From: Gammaproteobacteria bacterium
GTDB lineage: Bacteria; Pseudomonadota; Gammaproteobacteria; Pseudomonadales; Halieaceae
Assembly (NCBI GenBank): GCA_030428835.1
Contig: JAUIEP010000021.1
Coordinates: forward strand, 1 to 44,882
Length of the DNA stretch: 44,882 nucleotides
Direction: 5' to 3'
Shown piece after piece: positions 32,167 through 40,294 of this stretch (position 1 is the stretch's first letter; each line of letters begins with the position of its first letter). Made by a program: the position numbers and the translations under genes. The notes under the pieces are model-generated. The model was not told the origin of the DNA. It ran no database searches and was given only the letters and a program-made list of their open reading frames with translations.

Positions 32167-33684
32167 TCAGGCGCCCAGCTTCTCGCGCAGGGCGGTCTTC
32201 AGCACCTTCCCGTAGTTGTTTTTCGGCAGCGCGTCGAGGAACACGTAGCGCTTCGGCCTCTTGAAACGCGCGATGTGTTCCAGGCACAGCCGGTCCAGTT
32301 CCTCCTCCATGGCCGCACCCGCCCCCTTGCCGACCACGAATGCCACCACGACCTCGCCCCACTCGGGGTCGGCCGCGCCCACGACCGACACCTCGTCGAC
32401 CGCGGCGTGCCGCAGCAGCACTTCCTCCACCTCGCGCGGGTAGATGTTGCTGCCGCCGCTGATGATCACGTCTTTCGAGCGGTCCTTCAGCGTGAGAAAC
32501 CCGTCCTCGTCCAGCACGCCCATGTCGCCGGTGTACAACCACCCGTCGCGGATGGCCTCGGCGGTCGCGTCGGGGCGCTGCCAGTAGCCGCGCATGACCA
32601 CGTCGCCGCGCACGCGGATTTCGCCGACCTCGCCGGCCGGCAGCGCGGTGCCGTCCGCATCCACCACCTGTACCTGCACCACCGAGTGCGCCACGCCCAC
32701 CGAGGTCAGGCGCGCATCGGCCGCCCCCTCGTGCAGGGTCCGGCCGAGCGCCGTGATCGTCATCGGGCACTCGCCCTGGCCGTAGATCTGGCCGAGCCTG
32801 TAACCAAACAGGTCCAGCGCGGCGCGCAGGTCCGTGAGGTACATGGGGCCACCGCCGTAGATGATGTTCTTCAGGTTGGCAGTAATGGCCGTTGCCGCTT
32901 CGGGCGCCTCCACCAGGCGCTTCACCATGGTGGGCGCGGCGAAGAAAAAGGCGCCGGGATAGGCGGCGATCAGCGCGTAGATCTCGCCCGGCTCGAACTG
33001 CCCGGACGCCGGCACCACCTGGTTCGCGCCGGCCTGCACCGCCGCGATGTTGTACAGCCCGGAGCCGTGGGACAGCGGCGCGGGGTGCAGGACGCTGTCG
33101 CCCGGCAGCAGTTGTTCGACATCCACGAAAAAGGCGAGCAGCATCGCGCGCAGGTTGCCGTGGCTGAGCATGGCGCCCTTCGGCCGGCCCGTGGTGCCGC
33201 TAGTGTAGAAGAGCCACGCGAGGTCGTCGCGCCGCACCGGCGTCACGTCGATGGCCGCGCCGCGCTGCAAGGCCAGCCACTGCGGCGTTCCGAGCTCGAC
33301 CGTGCGCGTCGTACCGTCGATCGCACCCGCCAGTTCCGAAGAGACGACACACAGCGCCGCGCCACTGTCGCGCAGGATGTAGTCGATCTCGCGCGGGTGC
33401 AGCTTCGCGTTGACCGGCACGGCGACCAGCCCCGCGTACCAGGCGCCGTAGAGCACCTCCAGATACTCGGGGCAGTTCTTCATGACAATGGCAACGCGCT
33501 CGCCCGGCGCGAGTCCGTACTCCGCGCGCAGCGCGCCGCCGATGTGTGCCGCGCGCGCGGCGAATTCGCTGTAGGTGGCGTGGGCCCGCAGGCCGTCGCT
33601 CAACGCCCTGCGCTGCGGCCAGAGGCGACTGGCGCGCCACAGGAGGTGGGCCAGGTTGGTCGCGCGTGCGGCGTCGTCGGTCAC
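32167..33684 (-). CDS. AMP-forming CoA ligase
   Basis: The 505-aa ANL enzyme has a standard P-loop (YTSGTTGRPKGAMLSHGNL), YGQGECPMT in place of YGxTE, LYTGDMGVLDEDGFL, the hinge DRSKDVIISGGSNIYPREVEE, and the C-terminal lysine in KNNYGKVLK. The glutamine-glycine after the Tyr is a mild deviation. The start is GTG 33684, ten nt after the GntR stop. It would activate a free acid to its CoA ester ahead of the dehydrogenase and hydratase encoded divergently at 37145 and 38328. Confidence 0.88.
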   Translation of the reverse strand: MTDDAARATNLAHLLWRASRLWPQRRALSDGLRAHATYSEFAARAAHIGGALRAEYGLAPGERVAIVMKNCPEYLEVLYGAWYAGLVAVPVNAKLHPREIDYILRDSGAALCVVSSELAGAIDGTTRTVELGTPQWLALQRGAAIDVTPVRRDDLAWLFYTSGTTGRPKGAMLSHGNLRAMLLAFFVDVEQLLPGDSVLHPAPLSHGSGLYNIAAVQAGANQVVPASGQFEPGEIYALIAAYPGAFFFAAPTMVKRLVEAPEAATAITANLKNIIYGGGPMYLTDLRAALDLFGYRLGQIYGQGECPMTITALGRTLHEGAADARLTSVGVAHSVVQVQVVDADGTALPAGEVGEIRVRGDVVMRGYWQRPDATAEAIRDGWLYTGDMGVLDEDGFLTLKDRSKDVIISGGSNIYPREVEEVLLRHAAVDEVSVVGAADPEWGEVVVAFVVGKGAGAAMEEELDRLCLEHIARFKRPKRYVFLDALPKNNYGKVLKTALREKLGA

Positions 33685-33693
33685 GGGCGGCGG

Positions 33694-34437
33694 CTACGCA
33701 TCGATGCGCCGCATGGTCATGGCATGCTGGAAGCGCTCGGCGGGATGGATATTGATCGTCACCTGCGCCGTCTCGTCCTCGGCGGTTACATAGGTGCGGC
33801 GCACTTCCAGCGCGGCGCTGCCCACCGCCACGTCGAGACCCGCGGCGAGTTCGGGACCGACCAGCGTCGCCGTGATCTGCTGGTGCACCTGCTCGATACT
33901 CTGGCCGAACATGTCCTCGATGAGCGGGAAGATCGGGCCGTTGTGGCGCGGCAGCATCCTGCCCACCGCGGCGAACGCGCGATTGATGTAGTACACCGTG
34001 CGACACAGCGGCGCCCCGTCCGTGTCGAGGCGCCGGCCCCGCACCTCGAGCCACTCCTCGCCCCGCGCGAGACCGGTGGCCCGCGCCAGGGCGGTGTCGA
34101 TCGCGACCGTGTCGATGGCCTCGATGTCGAAGTGCGTGCCGGCGGCGAACGCCAGCAGGTCGCTCACCGACATCACGCGGTGCACATCGCTGGCCTCGGT
34201 GCTCGGCGGCGTCACCACGGTGCCCGAGCCGCGCCGCGACGCCACCAGCCCGCCCTCGCGCAGCAGCCGCAGCGCCTCGCGCACCGTGTGCCGGCTGACG
34301 CCGAAGCGCTCGCGGAGCTGGATTTCCGTGGGCAGCAGCGAACCGACCGGGTACACGCCGCGCAGGATCTCCTCCTTCAGGGCGCCCGACACCTGCCGGT
34401 ACAGCGGCGCGGCGCCGCCAATGCTTTTCATTTCCAT
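33694..34437 (-). CDS. GntR-family regulator with UTRA ligand domain (HutC type)
   Basis: The 247-aa protein has a GntR winged HTH (LYRQVSGALKEEILRG, LPTEIQLRERFGVSRHTVREALRLL, GSGTVV) followed by a UTRA domain from about residue 95 to the end. HutC-type regulators bind GT-N-AC-like palindromes and respond to pathway intermediates. ATG 34437 is only one base from a perfect palindrome, so the transcript may be leaderless; a second in-frame ATG is at 34431. It is the first gene of the minus operon to 28912 and divergent from the Rieske operon at 34573. Confidence 0.88.
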   Translation of the reverse strand: MEMKSIGGAAPLYRQVSGALKEEILRGVYPVGSLLPTEIQLRERFGVSRHTVREALRLLREGGLVASRRGSGTVVTPPSTEASDVHRVMSVSDLLAFAAGTHFDIEAIDTVAIDTALARATGLARGEEWLEVRGRRLDTDGAPLCRTVYYINRAFAAVGRMLPRHNGPIFPLIEDMFGQSIEQVHQQITATLVGPELAAGLDVAVGSAALEVRRTYVTAEDETAQVTINIHPAERFQHAMTMRRIDA

Positions 34438-34438
34438 T

Positions 34439-34456
34439 TATTTGTCCGTACAAATA
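34439..34456. promoter_or_regulatory. Palindromic operator upstream of GntR (HutC-type)
   Basis: TATTTGT-CCGT-ACAAATA is a perfect 7-bp inverted repeat with a 4-nt centre, matching the GT...AC pattern of GntR/UTRA operators. It abuts the GntR start. The half-sites TATTTGTCC and GTACAAATA recur exactly at 3588-3596 and 3571-3579 near the IclR gene, in reversed order. A further half-site GGACAAAT lies at 34524-34531, before the Rieske gene. Confidence 0.6.
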
Positions 34457-34572
34457 TAGGACATCGAGCTTTTTTTAGTGTCTTTATTGCCAATAAGCAG
34501 ATGCTATGTCATCTTGAATGTCTGGACAAATTTTCGCAACAACTTTTGACGCCGTACCGAAGGAATTCCGCG

Positions 34573-35940
34573 ATGAGTGATACTGGCAAGGTCGTCCAGT
34601 CGGCCGAGGACCTCGAACAACCCGTCATCATCCCTGTCGAGGCCTACCTGTCCCCGGACTACGCCCGCGCTGAACGCGACCTGCTGTGGCGCAAGGTGTG
34701 GTTGCAGGCGGGCCGGGTGGAGGACATGCCCGAACCCGGCGACTACCTCACGTTCGACATACTCGACGACTCCGTGTTGCTGGTGCGTTCGCCGCAGGGC
34801 CACATCAACGCGTTCCACAACGTCTGCGCCCACCGCGGCCGGCGCCTGGTGGACACGCCGCCCGGCGCGCGCAACGCGCACGGTCGCCGGCCGCAGTTCA
34901 TGTGCGCCTACCACGGCTGGCAGTACGACCTGGAAGGCAAGAGCGTCGACATCATCCACAAGGAGGACTGGCAGGGGCAGCTGACGGACGAGTGCACCAG
35001 CCTGACCCCGGTCAACGTCGACACCTGGGGCGGCTGGATCTGGGTAAACCTCGACCCCGACTGCGAACCGCTCGCGGACTACCTGGCGCCGATACCGCAC
35101 ATGCTGGACCCGTTCCAGTTGCAGAACATGCGCGTGCGCTGGCGCAAGTGGGGCATCTTCGACTGCAACTGGAAGGTCGCGATGGAAGCCTTCAACGAGA
35201 CGTACCACGTGCAGACCACCCATCCCGAGTTCAACCAGTTCGGCCAGTTCCGCGGCTGGGCGCGCGCGCAGGGCAAGCACAGCCACATCGGCTACGACGC
35301 CGCCAAGACCGACGACGACAACCAGAAGGCCAAGCTGCGCGTCGGCACCGGCGACGCGCGCATCTCGACCGCCCAGATGCAGGTCTTCACCTGGGAGAAG
35401 GCCAACACCAATACCACGCAGACGCTGGTCAACGCCGCGCTGCGGCTCAAGGATGAACTGCCCGAGGGCACGCCCTCCGGCGAGGTGCTGCAGCACTGGC
35501 TGGCGAGCGCACGCGCCGACGACGAGGCGCGCGGCGTGGTGTGGCCCACGGTCGACGCAGCGCACGTGGGCAAGACGGGCACGGCGTGGCAGGTGTTCCC
35601 CAACTTCCAGATCGGCCACGCGGTAAACAACATGCTGTGCTACAGCGCGCGCCCCTACGGTTACGACCCCGACAAGTGCATCTTCGAGGGCGCCGTGTAC
35701 GAGCTGTACCCGGAAGGCGAGGAGCCGCGGCCGGAGTGGGAGTACTGCGAGGCGACCGCCGAGGCGTGGTGCTACGTGCTGAGCCAGGACTTCTCCAACA
35801 TGGCGGCGGTGCAGCAGGGCATGAAATCCGCCGGCTTCACCGGCCCCAAGCCGAATCCCTACATGGAGCGCAGCACCGCCAACCTGCACCGCAACCTGGC
35901 CGCGTACATGGGTACCGGGCAGCCGCGAAAACTGCGTTGA
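34573..35940 (+). CDS. Rieske-type aromatic ring-hydroxylating oxygenase, alpha subunit (second copy)
   Basis: ATG 34573 with AAGGAA upstream gives 455 aa. Rieske ligands are C85, H87, C111 and H114 (CAHRGRR and CAYHGWQYD), again with a 23-residue loop. The mononuclear iron region is NWKVAMEAFNETYHVQTTHPE. It is paralogous to the protein at 24651-26024, with shared blocks such as VDTWGGWI, DPDCEPL and FSNM. No beta subunit, ferredoxin or reductase is encoded nearby. It heads a plus operon with CoA-transferase, acyl-CoA dehydrogenase and enoyl-CoA hydratase genes, so oxygenation is probably followed by CoA-dependent degradation. Confidence 0.9.
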   Translation: MSDTGKVVQSAEDLEQPVIIPVEAYLSPDYARAERDLLWRKVWLQAGRVEDMPEPGDYLTFDILDDSVLLVRSPQGHINAFHNVCAHRGRRLVDTPPGARNAHGRRPQFMCAYHGWQYDLEGKSVDIIHKEDWQGQLTDECTSLTPVNVDTWGGWIWVNLDPDCEPLADYLAPIPHMLDPFQLQNMRVRWRKWGIFDCNWKVAMEAFNETYHVQTTHPEFNQFGQFRGWARAQGKHSHIGYDAAKTDDDNQKAKLRVGTGDARISTAQMQVFTWEKANTNTTQTLVNAALRLKDELPEGTPSGEVLQHWLASARADDEARGVVWPTVDAAHVGKTGTAWQVFPNFQIGHAVNNMLCYSARPYGYDPDKCIFEGAVYELYPEGEEPRPEWEYCEATAEAWCYVLSQDFSNMAAVQQGMKSAGFTGPKPNPYMERSTANLHRNLAAYMGTGQPRKLR

Positions 35941-35949
35941 GGCAGGCGC

Positions 35950-37131
35950 ATGAGTGCTGAGCAATCCGCGGGGCCGCTGGCCGGTGTGCGCGTCGTCGAC
36001 CTCACCGCGATGGTCATGGGTCCCTATTGCACGCAGATCATGGCCGACATGGGCGCCGACGTGATCAAGATCGAGCCGCCGGGCGGCGACGCCACGCGCT
36101 TCGTGTGCGACGGGCCGGAGCCGGGCATGAGCGGCGTGTTCGTGAACGTCAATCGCGGCAAGCGCAGCGTGGAACTGGACCTGCGCACCGAGGACGGCAA
36201 GGCGGCCCTGCGCGCGCTGCTCGCCACCGCCGACGTGTTCATCCACTCGATGCGCGCGAGCGCGGTCGCCCGCCTCGGCTTCGACTACGCCAGCGTGGCG
36301 GCGCTCAACCCGGCGATCGTGTACACCAATTGCTACGGCTACGGCCACCGCGGCCCGAGCCGCGACCTGCCGGCCTACGACGACACCATCCAGGCCGAGT
36401 GCGGCCTCACCGCCGTGCAGGAGATGCTGACGGGCGAGGCCAACTACGTCGGCAGCATCATGGCGGACAAGGTGGCGGGCATGACCGCCCTGTACGCCAC
36501 GATGATGGCGCTGTTCCACCGCGAGCGCACGGGCGAAGGACAGGAAGTCGAGGTCGCGATGTTCGAGGCGATGGCCTCGTTCATGCTGGTGGAACACGCC
36601 AACGGCGCGATGTTCGACCCCCCGCTGGGACCCGCGCACTACCACCGCGCGGTCGCGCCCAATCGCAAACCGTACCGCACAAAGGACGGGCACATCGCCG
36701 CACTGGTGTACAACGACAAGCACTGGAACGCCTTCATGGCCGCGGTGCAGCCGGCGTGGGCGAGCGACGAGTTCGCGACACTGGCGCTGCGCGCCAAACA
36801 GATCAACCGGGTGTACGGGCTGCTCGCCGAGACGTTCCTCACGCGCACCACGCACGAGTGGCTCGCGCTGCTGCGCGAGCTGCACATACCCTGCGCGCCG
36901 CTGCGCACGCCCGATGAGTTGTTCGACGACGAACACCTGAACGCCGTCGGCTTCTTCGAGACCGTGAACAGCCGCAACGGCCCCATCCGTTTCCCGGGCG
37001 TGCCGACATGGTTCTCCCAGACACCCGGCCACGTGCGCGGCCCCGCGCCGCGCACCGGTGAGCACACCGCCGAGGTGCTCGCGCAGCTTGGCGTCGCCGT
37101 CCCCGAAGACACCGCGGGCGCGGCCGACTGA
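35950..37131 (+). CDS. Family III CoA-transferase (CaiB/BaiF type)
   Basis: The 393-aa protein has GVRVVDLTAMVMGPYCTQIMADMGADVIKIEPPGGD, NRGKRSVELDLRTEDG and the catalytic D173 in MADKVAG. It transfers CoA between carboxylic acids and would make the CoA ester used by the acyl-CoA dehydrogenase encoded next. It starts nine nt after the Rieske stop and ends 13 nt before the dehydrogenase start, so the operon is tight. It is the second member of this family in the window. Confidence 0.88.
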   Translation: MSAEQSAGPLAGVRVVDLTAMVMGPYCTQIMADMGADVIKIEPPGGDATRFVCDGPEPGMSGVFVNVNRGKRSVELDLRTEDGKAALRALLATADVFIHSMRASAVARLGFDYASVAALNPAIVYTNCYGYGHRGPSRDLPAYDDTIQAECGLTAVQEMLTGEANYVGSIMADKVAGMTALYATMMALFHRERTGEGQEVEVAMFEAMASFMLVEHANGAMFDPPLGPAHYHRAVAPNRKPYRTKDGHIAALVYNDKHWNAFMAAVQPAWASDEFATLALRAKQINRVYGLLAETFLTRTTHEWLALLRELHIPCAPLRTPDELFDDEHLNAVGFFETVNSRNGPIRFPGVPTWFSQTPGHVRGPAPRTGEHTAEVLAQLGVAVPEDTAGAAD

Positions 37132-37144
37132 CAGGAGAACATGC

Positions 37145-38311
37145 GTGGATTTCGCCCTCACACAGGACCAGCAGAACATCCGCGACGCGGTGCTCAAGCA
37201 CTGCTCGCAGTTCAGCGACGACTACTGGCTGCAGCGCGACAACAGCGCCGAGTTCCCGCTCGACTTCCACCAGTCGATGGCGGACGCCGGCTGGCTGGGC
37301 ATCGCGATGCCCGAGTCGGTGGGCGGCGCGGGCCTCGGCATCACGGAGGCGGCGATCATGATGCAGGCCGTCGCCGAGGCCGGGGGCGGCATGACGGCGG
37401 CGTCCAGCATCCACGGCCCGGTGTTCAGCATGCAGCCCGTGGCACTGTTCGGGAACGAGGAGCAGAAGCAGCGCATGATCCCGCCCGTGCTGAGCGGCCG
37501 GGATCGCATCTGCTTCGCGGTCACGGAACCCAACACGGGGCTCGACACCACGAAGCTGAAGACGCGCGCGGAGCGCTGCGACGGCGGCTACCGCATGAAC
37601 GGCGAGAAGATCTGGATCTCCGTGGCGCAGGTGGCGAACAAGATGATGATCCTCGCGCGCACCACGCCGCTGGAGGAGGTAAAGCACAAGACCCAGGGGC
37701 TGTCGCTGTTCTTCACCGACCTCGACCGCGCCAACATCGAGGTGCGCGTGATCCACAAGATGGGGCGCCACGCCGTCGACTCCAACATGCTGTTCATCAA
37801 CGACCTGTTCATTCCCGAGGAGGATCGCATCGGGGCGGAGGGCGACGGCTTCAAGATCATCCTGCACGGCCTGAACCCCGAGCGCGTGCTGCTGGGCGCG
37901 GAGGCCGTGGGCCTGGGGCGCGCCGCCATACAACGCGCCGCCAGCTACGCGCGCGAGCGCATCGTGTTTGACCGCCCCATCGGCATGAACCAGGGCATAC
38001 AGCACCCGCTGGCCAAGTGCTGGATGCAGCTCGAGTCCGCCAACCTCATGGTGATGAAGGCGGCGACGCTGTTCGATGCCGGCAGGGAGTGCGGCGTGGA
38101 GGCCAACGCCGGCAAGTACCTCGCCGCGGAGCACGGCTTCGAGGCCTGCCACACCGCCATGCTCACGCTGGGCGGCATGGGCTATGCGCAGGAGTACCAC
38201 GTGGAGCGTTACCTGCGCGAGGTACTGATACCGCGCACGGCCCCGGTCAGCCCGCACATGATCCTGAACTTCATCGCGGAAAAAGTGCTGGACCTGCCCA
38301 AATCCTACTGA
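37145..38311 (+). CDS. Acyl-CoA dehydrogenase
   Basis: The start is GTG 37145, fixed by AGGAGA a few bases upstream; the ATG at 37141 is in another frame. The 388-aa flavoprotein has the N-terminal helical domain (DFALTQDQQNIRDAV), the middle beta domain (CFAVTEPNTGLDTTKLKTRA, KIWISVAQVANKMMI) and the C-terminal helical domain (LTLGGMGYAQEYHVERYLRE). The C-terminus IPRTAPVSPHMILNFI lacks the YEGT Glu of medium-chain enzymes, so the catalytic base may sit elsewhere. It introduces a 2,3-double bond for the enoyl-CoA hydratase encoded 16 nt later. Confidence 0.88.
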   Translation: MDFALTQDQQNIRDAVLKHCSQFSDDYWLQRDNSAEFPLDFHQSMADAGWLGIAMPESVGGAGLGITEAAIMMQAVAEAGGGMTAASSIHGPVFSMQPVALFGNEEQKQRMIPPVLSGRDRICFAVTEPNTGLDTTKLKTRAERCDGGYRMNGEKIWISVAQVANKMMILARTTPLEEVKHKTQGLSLFFTDLDRANIEVRVIHKMGRHAVDSNMLFINDLFIPEEDRIGAEGDGFKIILHGLNPERVLLGAEAVGLGRAAIQRAASYARERIVFDRPIGMNQGIQHPLAKCWMQLESANLMVMKAATLFDAGRECGVEANAGKYLAAEHGFEACHTAMLTLGGMGYAQEYHVERYLREVLIPRTAPVSPHMILNFIAEKVLDLPKSY

Positions 38312-38327
38312 CGCGGAGCCTAGACCC

Positions 38328-39095
38328 ATGAGTGACGCAGTACTGTTCGATGCGCGCGCCGACGGCGTCGCCGTCATCACCCTCAACCGCCCCGACACGC
38401 GCAACGCGCTCAGCCTGGAGATACGCGAGGGCCTGTTTGCCGCCTGGGAACGCTTCGAGCGCGATGACGACCTGCGCATCGCGATCCTCACCGGCGCGGG
38501 CGACAAGGCCTTCTGCGCGGGCGGCGACCTCAAGGAGATGGTCGACCGCGGCCTTAAGGTGCCGCCGCGCGACATGTTCCCGCTGCCCTACGACACCGTC
38601 GAGTTGTCCAAACCCACCATCGCCGCGGTCAACGGCGTGGCGTTCGCCGGCGGCTGGATGATCGCGCAGGCCTGCGACCTGTGCGTGGCCGCCACGTCGG
38701 CGAAGTTCGCCGTCACCGAGGTCCGGGTGGGGCGCAGCTCGCCGTGGGCGGCGCCGCTCATTCACATGATCCCGCAGCGCATCATGATGGAGATCCTGCT
38801 CACCGGGAAACCGATCACCGCGCAGCGCGCCTACGAGATCGGCCTGGTCAACCGCCTCGCGGAGCCGGGCGCGGTACTGGACTGCGCGCTGGAACTCGCC
38901 GCTGAGGTGCTCGCGGGCGCGCCGCTGTCGGTGCGCGCGGCGCGCGAGACGGTCATGCTGTCCACGGAAATGGGCCGCTCGGCCGCGCTGCAGGCGGCGC
39001 GGCATGCGTCCGAGTACTGTTACAACAGCCTGGATGCGCAGGAGGGGCCGCGGGCATTCGCGGAGAAGCGCGAGCCGCGGTGGCAGGGCCGGTAG
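38328..39095 (+). CDS. Enoyl-CoA hydratase/isomerase family protein
   Basis: The 255-aa crotonase-fold protein has VAVITLNRPDTRNALS at the start and the two oxyanion-hole segments AFCAGGDLKEM and GVAFAGGWMIAQACDLCVA. The catalytic Glu region reads FAVTEVRVGRSSPW. It would hydrate the enoyl-CoA made by the preceding dehydrogenase, though crotonase-fold proteins also isomerise or cleave rings. GGAG precedes ATG 38328. It is the last gene of the second Rieske operon. Confidence 0.88.
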   Translation: MSDAVLFDARADGVAVITLNRPDTRNALSLEIREGLFAAWERFERDDDLRIAILTGAGDKAFCAGGDLKEMVDRGLKVPPRDMFPLPYDTVELSKPTIAAVNGVAFAGGWMIAQACDLCVAATSAKFAVTEVRVGRSSPWAAPLIHMIPQRIMMEILLTGKPITAQRAYEIGLVNRLAEPGAVLDCALELAAEVLAGAPLSVRAARETVMLSTEMGRSAALQAARHASEYCYNSLDAQEGPRAFAEKREPRWQGR

Positions 39096-39282
39096 CCGCC
39101 CGCAGGACCCGATGGCATGCCGAATCCGGCTGCCCAGCACGCTGCCGCCCGCAACCGGATGCCGCGCGGCACTATAAAGGCCACTATTACACAAAACGCA
39201 CCGCCAGTGCGCCGCCGGCGGCGCGTGCTCGCTATACTTGACGGCAACAGGAATTCAAGGGCAGGTCCCCGGCGACACGGCA

Positions 39283-39594
39283 ATGCGTATGCCACAGTCA
39301 CTTCGCTTGATACAGCAGCTCCACCTGCCGGCGGCGCTGTCGCTGCTCCTGCTGCTGTTCGCCCTGCCCGCGGACAGCGCCGGGGCCTGCGAAGAACAGG
39401 CGGCGCAAGCCGAACTGACGCCCGCCTGGGACTACGGCAACGGCGGCGACCTCACGGACTGCGATCCCGCTCCGCCCGCGACCGTCGCCACCCCCCAACC
39501 CGTCGCGCGCTGCCGGCTCGCGACCAACCGCGGATTCGACGCGTCCATCGAGGCCTTCCGCCCGAGCATCCAGGCCCGGGCGCCCCCGCAGTAA
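39283..39594 (+). CDS. Small exported protein of unknown function
   Basis: A 103-aa protein is predicted from ATG 39283; an earlier in-frame GTG/ATG-like start near 39238 is less likely because a -10-like TATACT lies at 39233-39238. A signal peptide is clear: a basic start, a leucine-rich core (LPAALSLLLLLFALPADSAGA) and a likely cleavage before CEEQ. The mature part has three Cys residues and proline-rich runs. No domain is recognised. It lies apart from the catabolic operons, upstream of a CBS-domain gene and NhaD. Confidence 0.5.
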   Translation: MRMPQSLRLIQQLHLPAALSLLLLLFALPADSAGACEEQAAQAELTPAWDYGNGGDLTDCDPAPPATVATPQPVARCRLATNRGFDASIEAFRPSIQARAPPQ

Positions 39595-39676
39595 CTCCCG
39601 TCCAGCACGACCGTTTCAGCAAACATAGATTGCCGGGGCTACAGGACACCTACCGGTCCCGGCCGGGAGATACGAC

Positions 39677-40243
39677 ATGAAAGACCTCAAAACCTGCTCA
39701 CTGGCGGGCATCACGACCATACTGAGCCCCGCCACGCCACCCGACCTGACGATCGCCAGCCCGGCGACCGCGGTCTTCACGGATTTCGAATCCGAACATC
39801 CGCTCATGCTCGAACAGGACGTCGGTATAGACCACGCCATCGAAGTGATGAGGCGGGAGCACGTGCGGCTCAAGCTCGTGATCGACCACGACGAGCATTT
39901 TCGCGGCGTGATCACGCTGGCCGACCTGCTGTCGGTGAAAGTGATGCGCGCCTGCGAACGCACCGGCCTGGCGCGCGCAGACCTGACCATCGCACACATC
40001 ATGACGCCGCGCGATGCACTGCGGGCCATCGACTACCGACAGTTGCTGCACGCGAGCATCGCCGATGTGCTGGCCACGATGCGCTCCCACGGCGAGCAGC
40101 ACGTGCTGGTCCTCGACAATGAGCACCGCGCCATACGCGGCATTATCTCCGCGCGCGACGTCGCGCGGCGGCTGAACCTGCCGATCTCCATCAAGGAGCG
40201 CGCGACATCGTTCGCTGAGATATTCGCCGCGGTCAATGCATAG
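39677..40243 (+). CDS. CBS-domain protein
   Basis: The 188-aa protein has a tandem pair of CBS domains: the first around residues 40-100 (GIDHAIEVMRREHVRLKLVIDHDEHFRGVITLADLL) and the second around 105-170 (IMTPRDALRAIDYRQLLHASIADVLATM, VLVLDNEHRAIRGIISARDVAR). CBS pairs bind adenosine nucleotides or sense ionic strength and often control transporters. It is 51 nt upstream of nhaD, same strand, with GGGAGA before its ATG. A regulatory link to the antiporter is plausible. Confidence 0.85.
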   Translation: MKDLKTCSLAGITTILSPATPPDLTIASPATAVFTDFESEHPLMLEQDVGIDHAIEVMRREHVRLKLVIDHDEHFRGVITLADLLSVKVMRACERTGLARADLTIAHIMTPRDALRAIDYRQLLHASIADVLATMRSHGEQHVLVLDNEHRAIRGIISARDVARRLNLPISIKERATSFAEIFAAVNA

Positions 40244-40294
40244 GCACCGCCGTGCAGCGGGCAACACCACCACCCCGAAAAGGAGAAGAAACCT

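Noticed and set aside
34504-37197. Very long minus-strand open frame (about 897 codons) opposite the Rieske and CoA-transferase genes
   Set aside because: It mirrors well-supported plus-strand genes with clear motifs; long antisense frames arise easily in G+C-rich DNA. Its translation is rich in His, Arg, Val and Ala with no domain.
37141-37971. ATG-initiated frame at 37141 as the start of a gene
   Set aside because: The acyl-CoA dehydrogenase uses GTG 37145 in another frame, with the same ribosome site; the ATG frame gives an Arg/Gly-rich product without homology.
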